DNA of 64,000 bases from Panulirus ornatus (GCF_036320965.1 NC_092238.1:20390644-20454643); one strand, 5' to 3'. Shown: positions 1 through 15,467, counted from the first letter of the stretch. The notes: generated from the letters alone by a model not told the origin. Program-made: numbers and translations.

Positions 1-3000
1 GTCCTCATTCTCACGAGTGGGGCTGTGGTTGACTTTCCTGTTAGTCCTCACCCATTTTAGCGGTGCTGTGGATATCTTTCCAGCTGGTCCTCACCCTTAC
101 TAGTGGGGGATGTGGATAACTTTTGCTGGTCCTTACTCTTACTAGCGGGGCAGTGGATAATTTTCCTGCTGCTCCTCACTCTTAATATCAGGTATGTGGA
201 TGAATTTCCTGCTGGGCCTCACTCTTACGAGCGGGACTGTGGATACCTCTCCTGCTGGCTCTCACTCCTTGACATCAGGCATGTGGATGACTTTCCTGCT
301 GGTCCTCACCCTTACTAGCGAGTCTGTGGATGATTTTCTGCTTGTCCTCATCCTTACTAGCAAGGTTGTGAATGACTTTTCTGCTGGTCCTCAGCCTTAC
401 AAGCGGGGCGGTGGATGACTTTTCTCTTGGTCATCATCCTCACCATCACGGTTGTGGATGACTCATGCTGGTCCTCACTCTTACTAGCAGGACTGTGGAT
501 GACTTTCCTGCTGATCCTTTTCCTTAGCAACAGGGCTGTGGTTAACTTTCATGCTGGTCCTCATCCTTTAATTTTAGGAATGTGGATGATTTTCCTGCTG
601 GTCCTCTTCGCTACTAGGGGGGCTGTGGATGACTTTCCTGCTGGTCCTCATCCTTACTAGCGGGGTTGTGTATGACTTTAATACTGGTCTTCATCCTTAC
701 TATATAGACAGTGAATGATTTCCCTAATGGGCCTCATCCTTCCTCTCAGGGCTGTTGATGACTTTCCTGCCGTTCCTCATCCTTAATGTCAGAGCTCTGG
801 ATGACTTCCCCACTGGTCCTCTTCCTTAATATCAAGGCTGTGATTAATTTCCTTCTGTTCCTCATATATACTAGTGGGGCTGTGCATTACTTTTCTGGTA
901 GTCCTCATCTTTGCTAACGGGACTTTCCATGGCTTTCCTGCTGGTCCTCAACCTTACTATCAGGTCTCTGGGTTACTTTTCTGCAAGTCCTCACTCATAC
1001 TAGCAATTCAGTGGGTGATTTTTCTGCTGATCCTCATCTTTACTAGCGGGTCAGTGGGTGACTTTCCTACGGGTCCTCACCCTTACTAACGGGGCTGTGA
1101 ATGACTTTGCTGATGGTTCTGATTCCTACTAGCGGATCTGTGGAAGATTTTCCTGCTTATTCACACCCTTACATTTGGGACTGTAAATGACTTTCATTTG
1201 GTCTTCAACCTTACTAACATGGATGTGGATGACTTTCCTGCTGTTCCACATCATATATATCAGGGCTGTGGATGACTTTCCTGTTGATCCTTTTCCTCAG
1301 CAACAGGGCTGTGGATAACTTTCCTGCCGGTCCTCACTCCTTGATATCTGGTATGTGGATGCTTTCCTGCTGGTGTTTATCCTTAATAGCGGGACTGGAT
1401 GACTTTGCTACTGGTCCTCATCCTTACTAGAGGGGCTGCATATGACTTTCTCGCTAGTCATCATCCTTACTAGTGGGACTTTGAATGACTTTCATGCTGG
1501 TCCTCATCCTTATTAGGGGGCAGTGGATAACTTTCATGTTGGTCCTCACCCGTGCTATATAGACAGTGGATGACTTCCCTGCTGAGCCTCAACCTTCCTC
1601 TCAGGGCTGTTGATGACTTTCCTGCTGTTCCTTATTCTTAATATCGGGCTCTGGATCGCTTCCCTACTGGTCCTCATCCTTAATATCAGGGATGTGATTA
1701 ATTTCCTGCTGGTCCTCATCTATACTAGCGGGAGTGTGCATAACTTTTCTACTAGTCCTCATCCTTACTAGCAGGACTTTGCATGACTTTCAAGCTGGGA
1801 CTCAACCTTACTATCAGGTCTCTGGGTGACTTTTCTGCAAGTCCTCACTCTTACTGGCGGTTCAGTATGTGACTTTTCTGCTGATCCTCATCCTTACTAG
1901 CGGGTCAGTGAGTGACTTTCCTGCTGGTCCTCACCCATAATATCAGGCATGTGGAGGATTTTCTTGCTTGTCCTCACCCATACTAATGATGCTCTGGATG
2001 ACTTTGCACTTGGTCGTCATCCTTACTAGCAGAGCAATAGATGACTTTCCTGCTAGTCCTCACCCATACTAGCGATGCTCTGGATGACTTTCCACTTGGT
2101 CCTCATCCTTACTAGCAGAGCAGTGGATGACTTTCCTGCTAATCCTCACCCATACTAGCGATGCTCTGGAAGACTTTGCACTTGGGCTTCACCCATACTA
2201 GCAGTGTAGATGATGACTTTCCTGCTGGTTCTCACCCTTACTAATGGGGCGGTGGATTACTTTCCCGATGGTTCTCATCCTTACTAGTGGAGCTGTCGAT
2301 GACTTTCCTGCTGGTCCTCACCTTTACTAGTGGGAATGTGGATAACTTTCTGCTGGTCCTCTTCCTTACTAGCAAAGCTGTGGATGACTTTACTGCTGGT
2401 CTTCATCCTTACTAGCGGGGCTGTTGATGACATTCTACCTGGTCCTAATCCTTTCTCCCAGTGCTTTGGATGACTTTTCTGCTGTTCCTTTTCCTTGATA
2501 TCAGGGCTCTGGATGACTTTCCTGCTGGTCATCATCCTTAATAACAGGGATGTGGAATAATTTCCTGCTGGTCCTAATCCTTACTAGCGGGGCTGTTAAT
2601 GACTTTCCTGCTGGTCCTCATCCTTACTAGCAGAGTAGCGGATGCCTTTCCTGCTTGATGTCACCCTTACTATCAGGTCTCTGGGTGACTTTTCTGCGAG
2701 TCCTCCCTCTTACTAGTGGGTCAGCGGGTGACTTTTCTGTTGATCACCATCGTTACTAACGGGTCAGTGGGTGACTTTTCTACTGATCCTCTTCCTTACT
2801 AGCGTGTCAGTGGTTGACATTCCTGCTGGTCCTCACTCTTGATATCAGGCCTGTTGATGACTTTTCTGCTGGTCCTCACCCTTACTAACGGGGCTATGAA
2901 TAACTTTCCTGATGATTTTCATTTCTACTTACGGATCTGTGGATGATTTTACTGCTGGTTTACAAACTTACATTTAGGTCTGTCGATGACTTTCTTTTGG

Positions 3001-6000
3001 TTTTCAACCTTACTAACAAGGCTGTGGATGACTTTCCTGCTGTTCCTTATCCATAACATCAGGGCTGTGGATGACTTTCCAGCTGGTCCTCATCCTTAAT
3101 ATCAGGGCTGTGGTTGACTCTCCTGCTGGTCCTCATCTTTAATATCAGTGCTATGGATTACTTTCCTGCTGGTCATCATCCTTACTAGCGGGGCTGTGGA
3201 TGATTCGACTGCTAAACATCATCCTTACTATCGGAATTGTAGATGACTCTCTTGCTGGCCCTCACTCTTGCTATCAGGTCTCTAGGTGACTTTTCTGCGA
3301 GTCCTCAATCTTGCTAGCTGGTCAGTGATACTTTTCTGCTGATCCTCATTCTTACTAGCGGGTCAGTGGGTGACCTTCTCTTGTCATTACCCTTAGAAGC
3401 GGGGCTCTGGATGACTTTCTTGCTAGTCCTCACCCATACTAGCGATGCTCTGGATGACTTTGCACTTGTCCTCATCCTTACTAGCAGTGTAGTGGATGAC
3501 TTTCCTGATGGTTCAGATTCTTACTAGTGGAGCTGTCGATGACTTTCCTGCTGGCCCTCACCCTTACCGGTGGGGAAGTGGATAACTTTCTGCTGGTCCT
3601 CTTCCTTACTAGCAAGGCTGTGGATGGCTTTCCTGCTGTTTCTCATCCATAACATCAGGGCTGTGGATGACTTTCCAGCTGTTCCTCATCCATAACATCC
3701 GGGCTGTTCTTGACTTTCTTGCTAGTCCTCGTCCTTGATGACTTTCATGCTGGTCCTGAACCCTACCGTCAGGTCTCTTGGTGAATTTTCTACAAGTCCT
3801 CGATCTCACTAACGGGTCAGTGGGTGACTTTCATGCTGGTCCTCATCCTTACTATATAGACTGTGAATGGCTTCCCTGCTGGGCCTCATCCTTCCTCTCA
3901 GGGCTGTTGATGACTTTCCTGCTGTTCCTCATCCTCAATATCAGGGCTCTGGATGACTTTCCTGCTGGTCCTCATCATTAATATCAGGGCTTTGATTAAT
4001 TTCCTGCTGGTCCTCATCCATACTAGTGAGACTGTGCATAACTTTCCTGCAGGTCCTCATCCTTACTAGCGGGACTTTCGATGACTTTCCTGCAAGTCCT
4101 CATTCTTGATAACGGTTCAGTATGAGACTTTTCTGCGAGTCTTCCCTCTTACTAGCGGGTCAGTGGGTGACTTTTCTACTGATCCTCTTCCTTACTAGTG
4201 GGTCAGTGGGTGACTTTCCCACTTGTTCTCACCCTTAATATCAGGCCTGTGGATGATTTTCCTGTTGGTCCTCATTCTTACTAACGGGGCTGTGAATGAC
4301 TTTCCTGATGATTCTCATTCCCACTGACGGATCTGTGGATGATTTTCCTGCTGGTTCTCACCCTTACATTTGGGCTGTGGATGACTTTCTTTTGGTCTTC
4401 AACCTTACTAAAAGGCTGTGGATGACTTTCCTGCTGTTTCTCATCCATAACATCAGGGATGTGGATGACTTTCTTTTGGTCTTCAACCGTACTAACAAAG
4501 CTGTGGATGATTTTCCTGCTGTTCCTCATCCATAACATCAGGGCTGTGGATTACTTTCCTGCTGGTCCTCATCCTAACTAGCGGGGCTGTGGATAACTTT
4601 CCTGCTGGCCCTTATGCTGACGATAGGGTCTGTGGATGACTTTCATGCTGGTCCTTACCCTTACTAGCGGGGCAGTGGATAACTTTCCTGCTGCTCCTCA
4701 CTCTTATTATCAGGTATGTGAATGACTTTCTTTCTGGACCTCATTCTTACTAGCGGGGCAGTGGATAACTTTCCTGCTGCTCCTCACTCTTAATATCAGG
4801 TATGTGGATGACTAAGTCTTCTAGCTGGTCCTCACTGTTACTAGCGGGTCTGTGGATAACACCTGCTGGTCTTCTTCCTCACCAACAGGGCTACGGATGA
4901 CTTTCTTGCTGGTTCTCACCCTTACGAGTGGGACTGTGGATAACTTTCCTGCTGCTCCTCACTCTTAATATCAGGTATGTGAATGACTTTCTTGCTGGGC
5001 CTCACTCTTACGAGCGGGACTGTGGATAACTCTCCTGTTGGTCCTCATTCCTTGATATCAGACATGTTGATGAGTTTCCTGCTGGTCTTCATCCTTGCTA
5101 GCGGAGCTGTGGATGATTTCCTGCTGGTCCTCATCCTTACTAGCGAGGATGTGGATAACTTTCTGCTGGTCCTCATTCTTACTAGCAAGTCTGTGAATGA
5201 CTTTTCTCCAGGTCATCATCCTTACTATCAGGGTACTGGATGGCTCTCATGCTGGTCCTCACTCTTACTAGCAGGACTGTGGATGACTTTCCTGCTGAAC
5301 CTTTTCCTTAGCAACAGGGCTGTGAATGACTTTCATGCTGGTCCTCATCCTTTGATATTAGGAATGTGGATGACTTTTCTTCTGGTCCTCTTCCTTAGCA
5401 ACAGGGCTCTGAATGACCTCGCTGATCCTCAACCTTTAATAGCAGGTCTGTGGATGACTTTCTTGCTGGTCCTTATCCTTACTAGCGGGGCAGTGGATGA
5501 TTTCCCTGCTGGTCCTTATTCTTACTAGTGGGGCTGTGGATGACTTTCCTGCTGATCTTCACCCTTACTAGTGGGGCTGTGTATGGCTTTCCTGCTAGTC
5601 TTCATCCTTACTAGCGGGACTTTGGATGACTTTCATACTGGTCCTCAACCTTACTATCAAGTCTCTGTATGACTTTTCTGCAAGTCTTCACTCTTACTAG
5701 TGGTTCAGTATGTGACATTTCTGCTGATCCTCATCCTTACTAGCTGGTCAGTGGGTGACTTTCCTGCTGGTCCTTATCATTAATATCAGGCATGTGGATG
5801 ATTTTCCTACTGGTCCTCACCCTTACTAACGGGACTGTGAATTACTTTCCTTTGGTCTTCAACCGTACTAACATGGATGTGAATGACTTTCTTTTGGTCT
5901 TCAACCTTAATAACATGGATGTGGATGACTTTCCTGCTGTTCCTCATCCTTAATATCAGGGCTGTGGATGTCTTTCCTCCTGATCCTCATCCTTAATATC

Positions 6001-9000
6001 AGGGATATGGATTACTTTCCTGCTGGTCATCATCCTTACTAACGGGGCTGTGGATGATTCGTCTGCTAGACATCATCCTTACTAGCGGGATTGTGGATGA
6101 CTTTCCTGCTGGCCCTCACCCTTACTATCAGGTCTCTAAGTGACTTTTTTGCGAGTCCTCAATCTTACTAGCTGGTCAGTAAGTTACTTTTCTGCTGATC
6201 CTCATCTATACCAGCGGGTCAGTGGATGACTTTTTCTTGTCCATACCCTTAGAAGCAGGGCTGTGGATGACTTTCCGGCTGGTCCTTACCCTTACCATAG
6301 AGGCAGTGGATGACTTTCCTGCTAGTCCTCACTCATAATAGCGATGCTCTGGGAGACTTTGCACTCGGGCCTTACCCTTACTAGCAGTGAAGTGGATGAC
6401 TTTCCTGCTGGTTCTAACCCTTACTAAAGAGGCGGTGGATTTCTTTCTCGATGGTTCACATCCATACTAGTGGAGCTGTCGATGACTTTCCAACTGGTCT
6501 TCACCCTTACTAGTAGGGATGTGGATAACTTTCAGCTGGTCTTCTTGCTTACTCTCAAGGCTGTGGATGACTTTACTGATGGTCCTCATCCTTATTAGCG
6601 GGGCTGTGGATGACTTTCTTGTTATTCCTCCTCTTTACTATCGGGACTGTGGATGACTTTCATGCTGGTCCTCACCCTTACTGTAAATGCAGTGGATGAC
6701 TCTCCTGCTGTTCCTCATCCATAACATCAGGGCTATGGATGACTTTCCTACTGGTCCTCATCCATAACATCAGGGCTATGGATGACTTTCCTGCTAGTCC
6801 TCATCCTTAAAAGCTGGGCCTTTGATGACTTTCATGATGGTCTCTTTGTAACTTTTCTACAAGTCCTCACTCTCACTAGCGGGTCAGTGGGTGACTTTTC
6901 TGCTGATCCTCATTCTTACTAGGAGGCAGTGGATAACTTTCATGCTGGTCCTCACCCTTACTATATAGACGGTGAATGATTTCCCTGCTCGGCCTCATCC
7001 TTCCTTTCAAGGCTCTGGATGACTTTCCTACTGGTCCTCATCCTTAATATTAGGGCTGTCATTAATTTCCAGCTGGTCCTCATCCTTATCAGTGGGGCTG
7101 TGTATAACTTTCCTGCTGGTCCTCAGCCTTACTAACGGGACTTTGGATGACTTTCATGCTGGTCATCAACCTTACTATCAGGTCTCTGAGTGAATTTTCT
7201 GCAAGTCCTCATTCCTTCCAGCGGTTCAGTAGGTGACTCTTCTGCTGATCCTCATCCTTACTATTGGGTCAATGGGTGACTTTTCTGCGAGTCCTCCCTC
7301 TTACTAGCGGGTTAGTGATTGACTTTCCTACTGGTCCTCACCCTTGATATCAGGCGTGTGGATGATTTTCCTGCTGGTCCTCACCCTTACTAACGGGGCT
7401 GTGAATGAGTTTCCTAATGGTTCTTGTTCCTACTAACGGATCTGTGGATGATTTTCCTGCTGGGTCTCACCTTTACATTTGGGCTGTGGATGACTTTCTT
7501 TTGGTCTTCAAGCTTACTAAGAAGGCTGTGAATGACTTTCCCGCTGTTCCTCATCCACAACACCAGGGCTGTGGATGACTTTACTTCTGGTCCTCATCCT
7601 TAATATCAGGCCTGTGGATTACTTTCCTGCTGGTCCTCATCCTTACTAGCGGGGCTGTATGTGATTCGACTGCTAGTCATTATCCTTATTTCCGAGACTT
7701 TAGATGATTTTCCTGCTGATCCATTTCCATAGCAACAGGGCCGTTGATGACTTTCGTGCTGGTCCTCATCCTTACTATCAGGGCTGTGAATGACTTTCCT
7801 GCTGGTTCTCACCTTTACTATAAAGGCAGTAGATGACTTTCCTGCTGGTCCTCATCCTTACTATCAGGGCTGTGGATGACTTTCCTGTTGGTCGTTACCC
7901 TAACTATCAGGGATATGGATGACTTTTCTGCTGGTCCTTGACTCTTACTAACGGGGCTGTGGATGACTTTCCTTCTAGTCCTCACCCTTACTATCGATGC
8001 TGTGGATGACTTTCCCGCTGATCCTCATCCTTCCTTGTGGAAACGTGGATGACATTCCAGCTGGCCCCCACAATTACTACTGGGGCTTTGGATAACGTTC
8101 TTGCTAGTCCTCATCCTTACTAGCGGGCTGTGGATAACTTTCCTGCTGGCCCTCATACTGACGAGGGGGGCTGTGGATGACTTTCCTACTAGTCCTTACC
8201 CTTACTAGCGGTGTAATGGATAACTTTCCTGCTGCTCCTCACTCTTGATATCAGGTATGTGGATGACTTTCCTGCTTGTTCTCACTCTTACGAGCGGGAC
8301 TGTGAATAACTCTCCTGCTGGTCCTCATTCCTTGATATCAGGCATGTGGATAACTTTCCTGCTGGTTCTCATCCTTACTAGCAGAGCTGTGGATGATTTC
8401 CTGTTGGTCCTCACCCTTACTGGCGGGGCTGTGGATGACTTTCCACTGATCGTCATTTTTACCAGTAAGGCTGTGAATGACTTTTCTTTTGGTCATTATC
8501 CTTACAAGCTGGGCTGGTGATGACTTTTCTCCCGGTCATCATCCTTACTATTAGGGTTGTGGATCACCCTTGTCCTCATCCTTATTAGCAGGAATACGGA
8601 TGACTTTCCTGCAACGGGGCTGTGAATGACTTTCTTGCTGATCCTCACCCTTTAATATCAGGGCTGTAGATGATTTTCCTGCTGGTTTTTATCCTTATTA
8701 GAGGGTCTGTGGATGACTTTCCTGCTGACCCTTACTCTTACTATCAGGTCTCTAGGTGACTTTTCTACGAGTCCTCACACTCACTAGCTGGTCAGTGAGT
8801 TACTTTTATGGATCCTTATCCTTACTAGCGGGTCAGTGTGTTACTTCTCTGGATCCTCATCCTTACTAGCGGGTCAGTCGGTGACTTTTTCTTGTCCTTT
8901 CCCTTAGTAGCGGGGCTGTGGATGACTTTCCTGCTGGTCCTTACCCTTACTATAAAGGCAGTGGATGACTTTCCTGCTTTGGAAGACTTTGCACTTGGGC

Positions 9001-12000
9001 TTCATCCTTACTAGCAGTGCTGTGTTTGACTTTCCTGCTGGTTCTCACCCATACTAACGGGACGGTGGATCACTCTCCTGATGGTTCTCATCCTTACTAG
9101 TGGAGCTGTCGATGACTTTCCTGCTGGTCTTAACCCTTACTTGTGGGGATGTGGATAACTTTCTGCTGGTCCTCACCCTTACTAGCGGGGCTGTTAATGA
9201 CTTTCCTACTAGTCCTCATCCTTACTAGCAGAGCAGTGGATGCCTTTCCTGCTGGACGTCACCCTCACTATCAGGTCTCTGGGTGACTTTTCTGCGAGTC
9301 CTCCCTCTTACTAGCGGGTCAGTGGGTGACTCTTCTGTTGATCCTCATCCTTACTAGCGGGTCTGTGGTCCTCGCCTTTAATATCAGGCCTGTGGATGGT
9401 TTTCCTGCTAGTTCTCTCCCTCACATTTGGGGCTATGGATGATTTTCTTTTGGTCTTCAACCTTACTAACAAGGCTGTTGATGACTTTCCTGCTGTTCCT
9501 TATTCATAACATCAGGGCTGTGGATGACTTTCCTGCTGTTCTTCGTCCATAACATCCGGGCTGTGGATGACTTTCCTGCTAGTCCTCGTCCTTAATAACG
9601 GGACCTTTGATGACTTTCATGCTGGCCCTGAACCCTACCATCAGGTCTCTTGGTGAATTTTCTACGAGTCCTCGATCTCACTAACGGGTCAGTGGGTGAC
9701 CTTTCTGCTCATCCGCACCCTTAAAGGGTGCTGTGGAAAACTCTCATGCTGGTCCTCACCATTATCATATAGACTGTGAATGGCTTCCCTGCTGGGCCTC
9801 ATCCTTCCTCTCAGGGCTGTTGATGACTTTCCTGCTGTTCCTCATCCTCAATATCAGGGCTCTGGATGACTTTCCTACTGGTCCTCATCCTTAATATCAG
9901 GGCTTTGATTAATTTCCTGCTCGTCCTCATCCATACTAGTGAGGCTGTGCATAACTTTCCTGCAGGTCCTCATCCTTACTAGCGGAACTTTTGATGACTT
10001 TCCTGTCGGTCCTCAACCTTATTATCAGGTCTCTGGGTGACTTTTCTGCAAGTCCTCACTTTTACTAGTGGTTCAGTAGGTGAGTTTTCTGCTGATCCTC
10101 ATCCTTACTAGCGGATGGTGACTTTTCTGCAAGTCCTCCCTCTTACTAGCGGGTCAGTGGGTGACTTTCCTACTGGTCCTCACCCTTAATATCAGGCCTG
10201 TGGATGATTTTCCTGGTGGTCTTCATCATTACTAATGGGGCTGTGAATAATTTTCCTGTTGATTCTCATTCCTACTAACGTATCTGTGGATGATTTTCCT
10301 GCTGGTTCTCACCCTTACATTTAGGCTGTGGATGACTTTCTTTTTGTTTTTAACCTTACTAACAAGGCTTTCCTGCTGTTCCTCATCCATAATATCAGGT
10401 CTATGGATGACTTTCCTACTGGTTCTCATCCTTGATATCAGGGCTGTGATTAATTTCCTGCTCGTCCTCATCCACACTAGCGGATTCGTGGATGATTTTC
10501 CTGCTAGTCCTTATTCCTTACTAGCGGAGCTGTGTATGACTTTTTTGCTCGACATCATCCTTCCTAGCGGGAGTTTCGATGACTTTCATGCTGGTCATCA
10601 TCCTTACTAGGGTGCAATGGATAACTTTAATGCTGGTTCTCACCCTTACGATATAGACTGTGAATGACTTCCCTGCTGGGCCTCATCCTTCCTATCAGGG
10701 CTGTTGATGACTTTCCTGCTGTTCCTCATCCATAATGTCAGAGCTCTGGAGGACTTCCCGACTGGTCCTCTTCCTTAACATCAGGGCTGTGATTAATTTT
10801 CTGCTGGTCCTCATCCATACTAGTGGGGCTGTGCATAACTTTCCTGCTAGTCCTCATCCTTGCTAGCGGGACTTTGGATGACTTTCATGCTGGTCCTCAA
10901 CCTTACTATCAGGTCCCTGGGTGACTTTTCTGCAAGTCCTAACTCTTACTAGAAAGTCAGTATGTGACTTTTCTCCTGATCCTCATCCTTATTATCTGCT
11001 AGACATCATCCTTACTAGCGGCATTGTGGATGACTTTTCTGCTGGCCCTCACCCTTACTATCAGGTCTCTGGGTGACTTTTCTGCGAGTCTTCAGTCTTA
11101 CTAGCTGGTCAGTGAGTTAGTTTTTGGCTGATCCTCATCCTTACTAGCGGGTCAGTGGGTGACTTTCTTGTCCTTCCCCTTAATGTTTGCTGTGGATGAC
11201 TGCACTTGATCCTCATCCTAACTAGCAGAGCAGTGGATGACTTTCCTGCTAGTCCTCATCCATGCTAGCGATGCTCCGGATGACTCTACACTTGGGCCTC
11301 ATCCTTACCAGCTGTGTTGTGGATGACTTTCCTGCTGGTTCTCACCTTTACCGAGGGGGCGGTGGATTACTTTCGTGATGGTTCTCATGTCGGTGAGTTA
11401 CTTTTCTGCTGATCCTCATCCTTACTAGCGGGTTAGTGGGTGACTTTTTCTTGTCCTTCCCCTTAGTAGCGGGGCTGTGGTCCTTTCCCTTACTATAAAG
11501 GCAGTCGATGACTTTCCTGCTAGTCCTCACCCATACTAGCGATGCTCTGGATGACTTTGCACTTGGTCCTCATCCATATTAGCAGAGCAGTGGATGACTT
11601 TCCTGCTAGTCCTCACCCATACTAGCGACGCTCTGGAAGACTTTGCACTTGGGCCTCATCCTTACTAGCAGTGTAGTGGATGACTTTCCTGCTGGTTCTC
11701 ATCCTTACTTACGGAGCGGTGGATTAAATTGCTGATGGTTCTCATCCTTACTGGTGGAGCTGTCGATGACTTTCTCTCTGGTCCTCACCCTTACTAGTGG
11801 GGATGTGGATAACTTTCTGCTGGTCCTTTTCCTTACTAGCAAGGCTGTGGATGACTTTACCGCAGGTCCTCATCCCTACTAGTGGGGCTGTGGATGACTT
11901 TCTTGTTATTCCTTATCTTTACTAGCGGGACTCTGGATGATTTTCATGCTAGTCCTTACCCTTACTATAAAAGCAGTGGATGACTTTCCTGCTGGCATCA

Positions 12001-15000
12001 TCCTTAGTAGCAGGGATGTGGATAACTTTCCTGTTGGTTCTTATGCTTACTATCCTGTGGATGACTTTCTACCTGGTCCTCATCCTTACTCTCAGTGCTT
12101 TGGATGAATTTCCTTCTTTTGCTCTTCCTTAACATCAGTGTTGTGGAATACTTCCTGCTAGTCTTCATCCTTACTATCAGAGCAGTGGATGCCTTTCCTG
12201 CAGGACCTCACCCTTATCATCAGGTCTCAGGGTGATTTTTCTGCGAGTCCTCCCTCTTTACTAGCGGGTCAGTGGGTGGCGTTTCTGCTTATCCTCATCC
12301 TTACTTTCGGGTCAGTGGGTGGCTTTTCTACTGATCCTCACCTTAAATATCAGGTCTGTGGATGATTTTCCTGCTTACTGGGCTGTGAATGACTTTTCTG
12401 ATGGTTCTCATTCCTACTACTGGTTCTGTGGATGATTTTCCTGCTGGCTCTCAAGCTTACATTTGGGTCAGTGGATGACTTTCTTTTGGTCTTCCCACCT
12501 CACTAACAAGGCTGTGTTTTACTTTCCTGTTGGTTCTCATCCTTACTAGCGAGACTTTGGATGACTTTCCTGCTGGTCCTCATCCTTACTATCAGGGCTG
12601 TGGATGACTTTCCTGTTGGTCGTTACCCCTACTATCAGGGCTATGGATGACTTTGCTGTTGGTCCTTTACTCTTACTAGCGAGGCTTTGGATGACTTCCT
12701 CTAATCCTCATCCTTACTAGCGATGCTGTGGATGACTTTTCCATTAGTCGTCATCCTTCCCAGTGGAGGCGTGGATGACATTTCAGCTGGTCTCCACAAT
12801 TACTACTGGGGCTTTGGATAACGTTCTTTGCTGGTCCTCATCCTTATTATCGGGGCTGTGGTTAACTCTCCTGCTGCTCCTCACTCTTGATATCAGGTAT
12901 TTGGATGACTTTCTTGCAGGTCCTCACTCTTACTAGCGGGTCTGTGGATAACTTTACAGCTGATCCTCTTCCTTACCAATAGGGCTGTAGATGACTTTCA
13001 TGTTGGTGTTTTTCTTTACTATCACGGTAGTAGATGACTCCTGTTGGTTCTCACCCTTGATATTAGGGCTCTCGATGACTTTCCTGCTGGTCCTCATCCT
13101 TCTTAGACTGTCTGTGGATTATTTTCCTGCTGCTCATTTTCCATACTAGCGGGGCTGTGGATGTCTTTCTCGCTGGTTCTCATTCTTACTGTTCAGAGCA
13201 GTGGATGACTTTCCTGTGTGTCCTTACCTTTAATTGAGTCGCCCTGGATGATCTTCCTGCAGGTCTTCAATCTTAATAGTAGGGCTGTGGATGACTTTCT
13301 AGCTAGGTCCTCATCCTTACTATCATGACTGAATGACTTTCATGTTGTTCCTTATCCTCACTATCAGGGCTCTGGATGACTTACCTGCTGGTCCTCTTCC
13401 TTACTATAAGGGCTGTGGATGAGTTTTCTTCAAGTCCTTACCCTTACTAGAGAGTCTGTGGATGACTTTCTTGCTGCTCCTCATCATGATTATCAGATTA
13501 GACGATGACTTTCTTGATGGTCAAGAACCTTACGAAAGAGGCTATGGATGACTTTCCTGGTAGATCTCAAACTTGCCAGAAGGTCTATGGATGACTCTCC
13601 AGCTAGTCCTCATCTTTACTATCTGGGGCATAGATGACTTTCCTGCTGTCTTTATCCTTACCATCAGGGCTGTGGATGACTTACCTGCTGGTCGTCATCA
13701 TTGCTATAAGTGCTGTGGATGATTTTTCTGCTTGTCTCTATCCTTACTAGCGAGTCTTTGGATGACTTTCTTCCTGCTATTCATCCTTACTGAGGATGAC
13801 TTTCTTCCTGCTTCTCATCCTGAGTATCAGAGTAGTGTATGAATTTCTTGCTGTTTCTGAACCTTACTAACGGAGCTATGGATGACCATCCTGCTGGACC
13901 TGGAACTTACCACCAGAGCTGTACAAGTTTCTTGTTGTCCTCACCCTTACTATCGGGACTGTGGATGACTTACCTGCTGGTCCTCTTACATACTCTAGGG
14001 GCTGTGGATGACCTTCCTGCTGGTCCTTATCCTTGCTACTGTGGCTAAGGATGACTTTCTTACTGGTCCTCATCCTTATAGCAGGGGTGAGGAAGACTTT
14101 CCTACTGGTCTTCATCCTTACTATAAAGGCAGTGGATGACTTTCCTGCTGGCCTCATCCTTACTAGCAAGAAGGTGGATAACTTTCCTGCTATTACTCAT
14201 GCTTACTATCAAGTCTGTGGATGACTTTCTAGCTAGCTCTTCATCCTTCCACTCAAGGCTGTGAATGACTCTCCTGCTGTTCCTCATCCTTAATATCAGG
14301 GCTCTGGATGACTTTCCTGCTGTTCCTCATCCTTAACATCAGGGCTGTGTGTGATTTTCCTGCTTGTCCTCATCCTTACGAGCGGTACTTTGGATGACTT
14401 TCATGCTATTCCTCACTCTTACTATCAGGTCTCTGGGTGACTTTTCTGATAGCCCTCACTCTTACTAGCGTGTCAATAAGTGAGTTTTCCTTCTGATCCT
14501 CATCCTTACTAGCGGATCAGTTTATGACTATCATAATGGTCCTCAACATTACTATAAAGGCAGTGGATGACTTTCCTGCTGGTCCTCATCCTTAACATAA
14601 GGGCTATGGATGACTTTCCTGCTGGCTCTCACCCTTACTATCGGGGCTTACTTTCCTGATGGTTCTCATCCTTACTAGTGGAGCTGTCGATGATTTTCCT
14701 GCTGGTCCTCACCTGTACTAGTGGGGAAGTGGATAACTTTCTGCTGGTCCTCTTCTTTACCAGCAAGGCTGTGGATGACTTTACTGCTGGTCCTCATCCT
14801 TACTCGCGGGTCAGTGGATGACTTTCCTGCCAGTCCTTATCCTTACTAGCGGGTCAGTGGATGACTTTTCTGCTGATCCTCATCCTTGCTAGTGGGTCAG
14901 TGGATAACTTTGCTGCTGGTCCTTACCTTAATATCATGCATGTGGATGATTTTCCTGCTGGTTCTCACCCTTACTAACGGGACTGTGAATGACTTTTCTG

Positions 15001-15467
15001 ATGGTTCTCATTCCTACTAGCGGATCTGTGGATGATTTTCCTGCTGGTCCTCACCCTTACTAAAGGGGCTGTGAATGACTTTCCTGATGGTTCTCATCCC
15101 TACTAGCGGATAAGTAGATGATTTTCCTGCTGGTCCTCATTCTTACTATCAGGTACTAGCTGGTCAATGAGTTACTTTTCTGCTGCTCCTCATCCTTGCT
15201 AGCAGGGCTGTGGATGATTTTCCTGCTAGTCCTCATCCTTACTAGCGGGAATGCGGATGACTTTCATGCTGGTCCATACCCTTACCCTGGGTGACATTTC
15301 TGTGAGTCCTCACTCTTACTAGCGTATTAGTGGGTGACTTTTCTGCTGATCCTCATCCTTACTAGGGGGGCTGGCACTCATAGTTACTATCATGTATGTC
15401 TGTGGATGACTTTCTAGCTGCTCCTCATCCTTCCTCTCAGTGCCTTAGATGACTTTCCTGCTGTTCC
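1..15467. repeat. 43-bp tandem satellite array, left part
   Basis: Head-to-tail array of a ~43-bp unit, about 360 copies. The most constant core is GTGGATGACTTTCCTGCTGG, followed by a pyrimidine-rich stretch (TCCTCATCCTTACT) and a variable hinge of the type AGCGGGG, ATCAGGG or AACGGGG. Many hinge variants differ by C to T or G to A at the CpG. The array begins before the window. Monomer types recur in a set order (see findings). Short ORFs here follow no conserved frame because 43 is not a multiple of 3. I see no gene, RNA gene or other inserted element in this stretch. Confidence 0.95.

Noticed and set aside
1..15467. CRISPR-like direct repeats
   Set aside because: The units are contiguous with no unique spacers, and the sequence is eukaryotic satellite.
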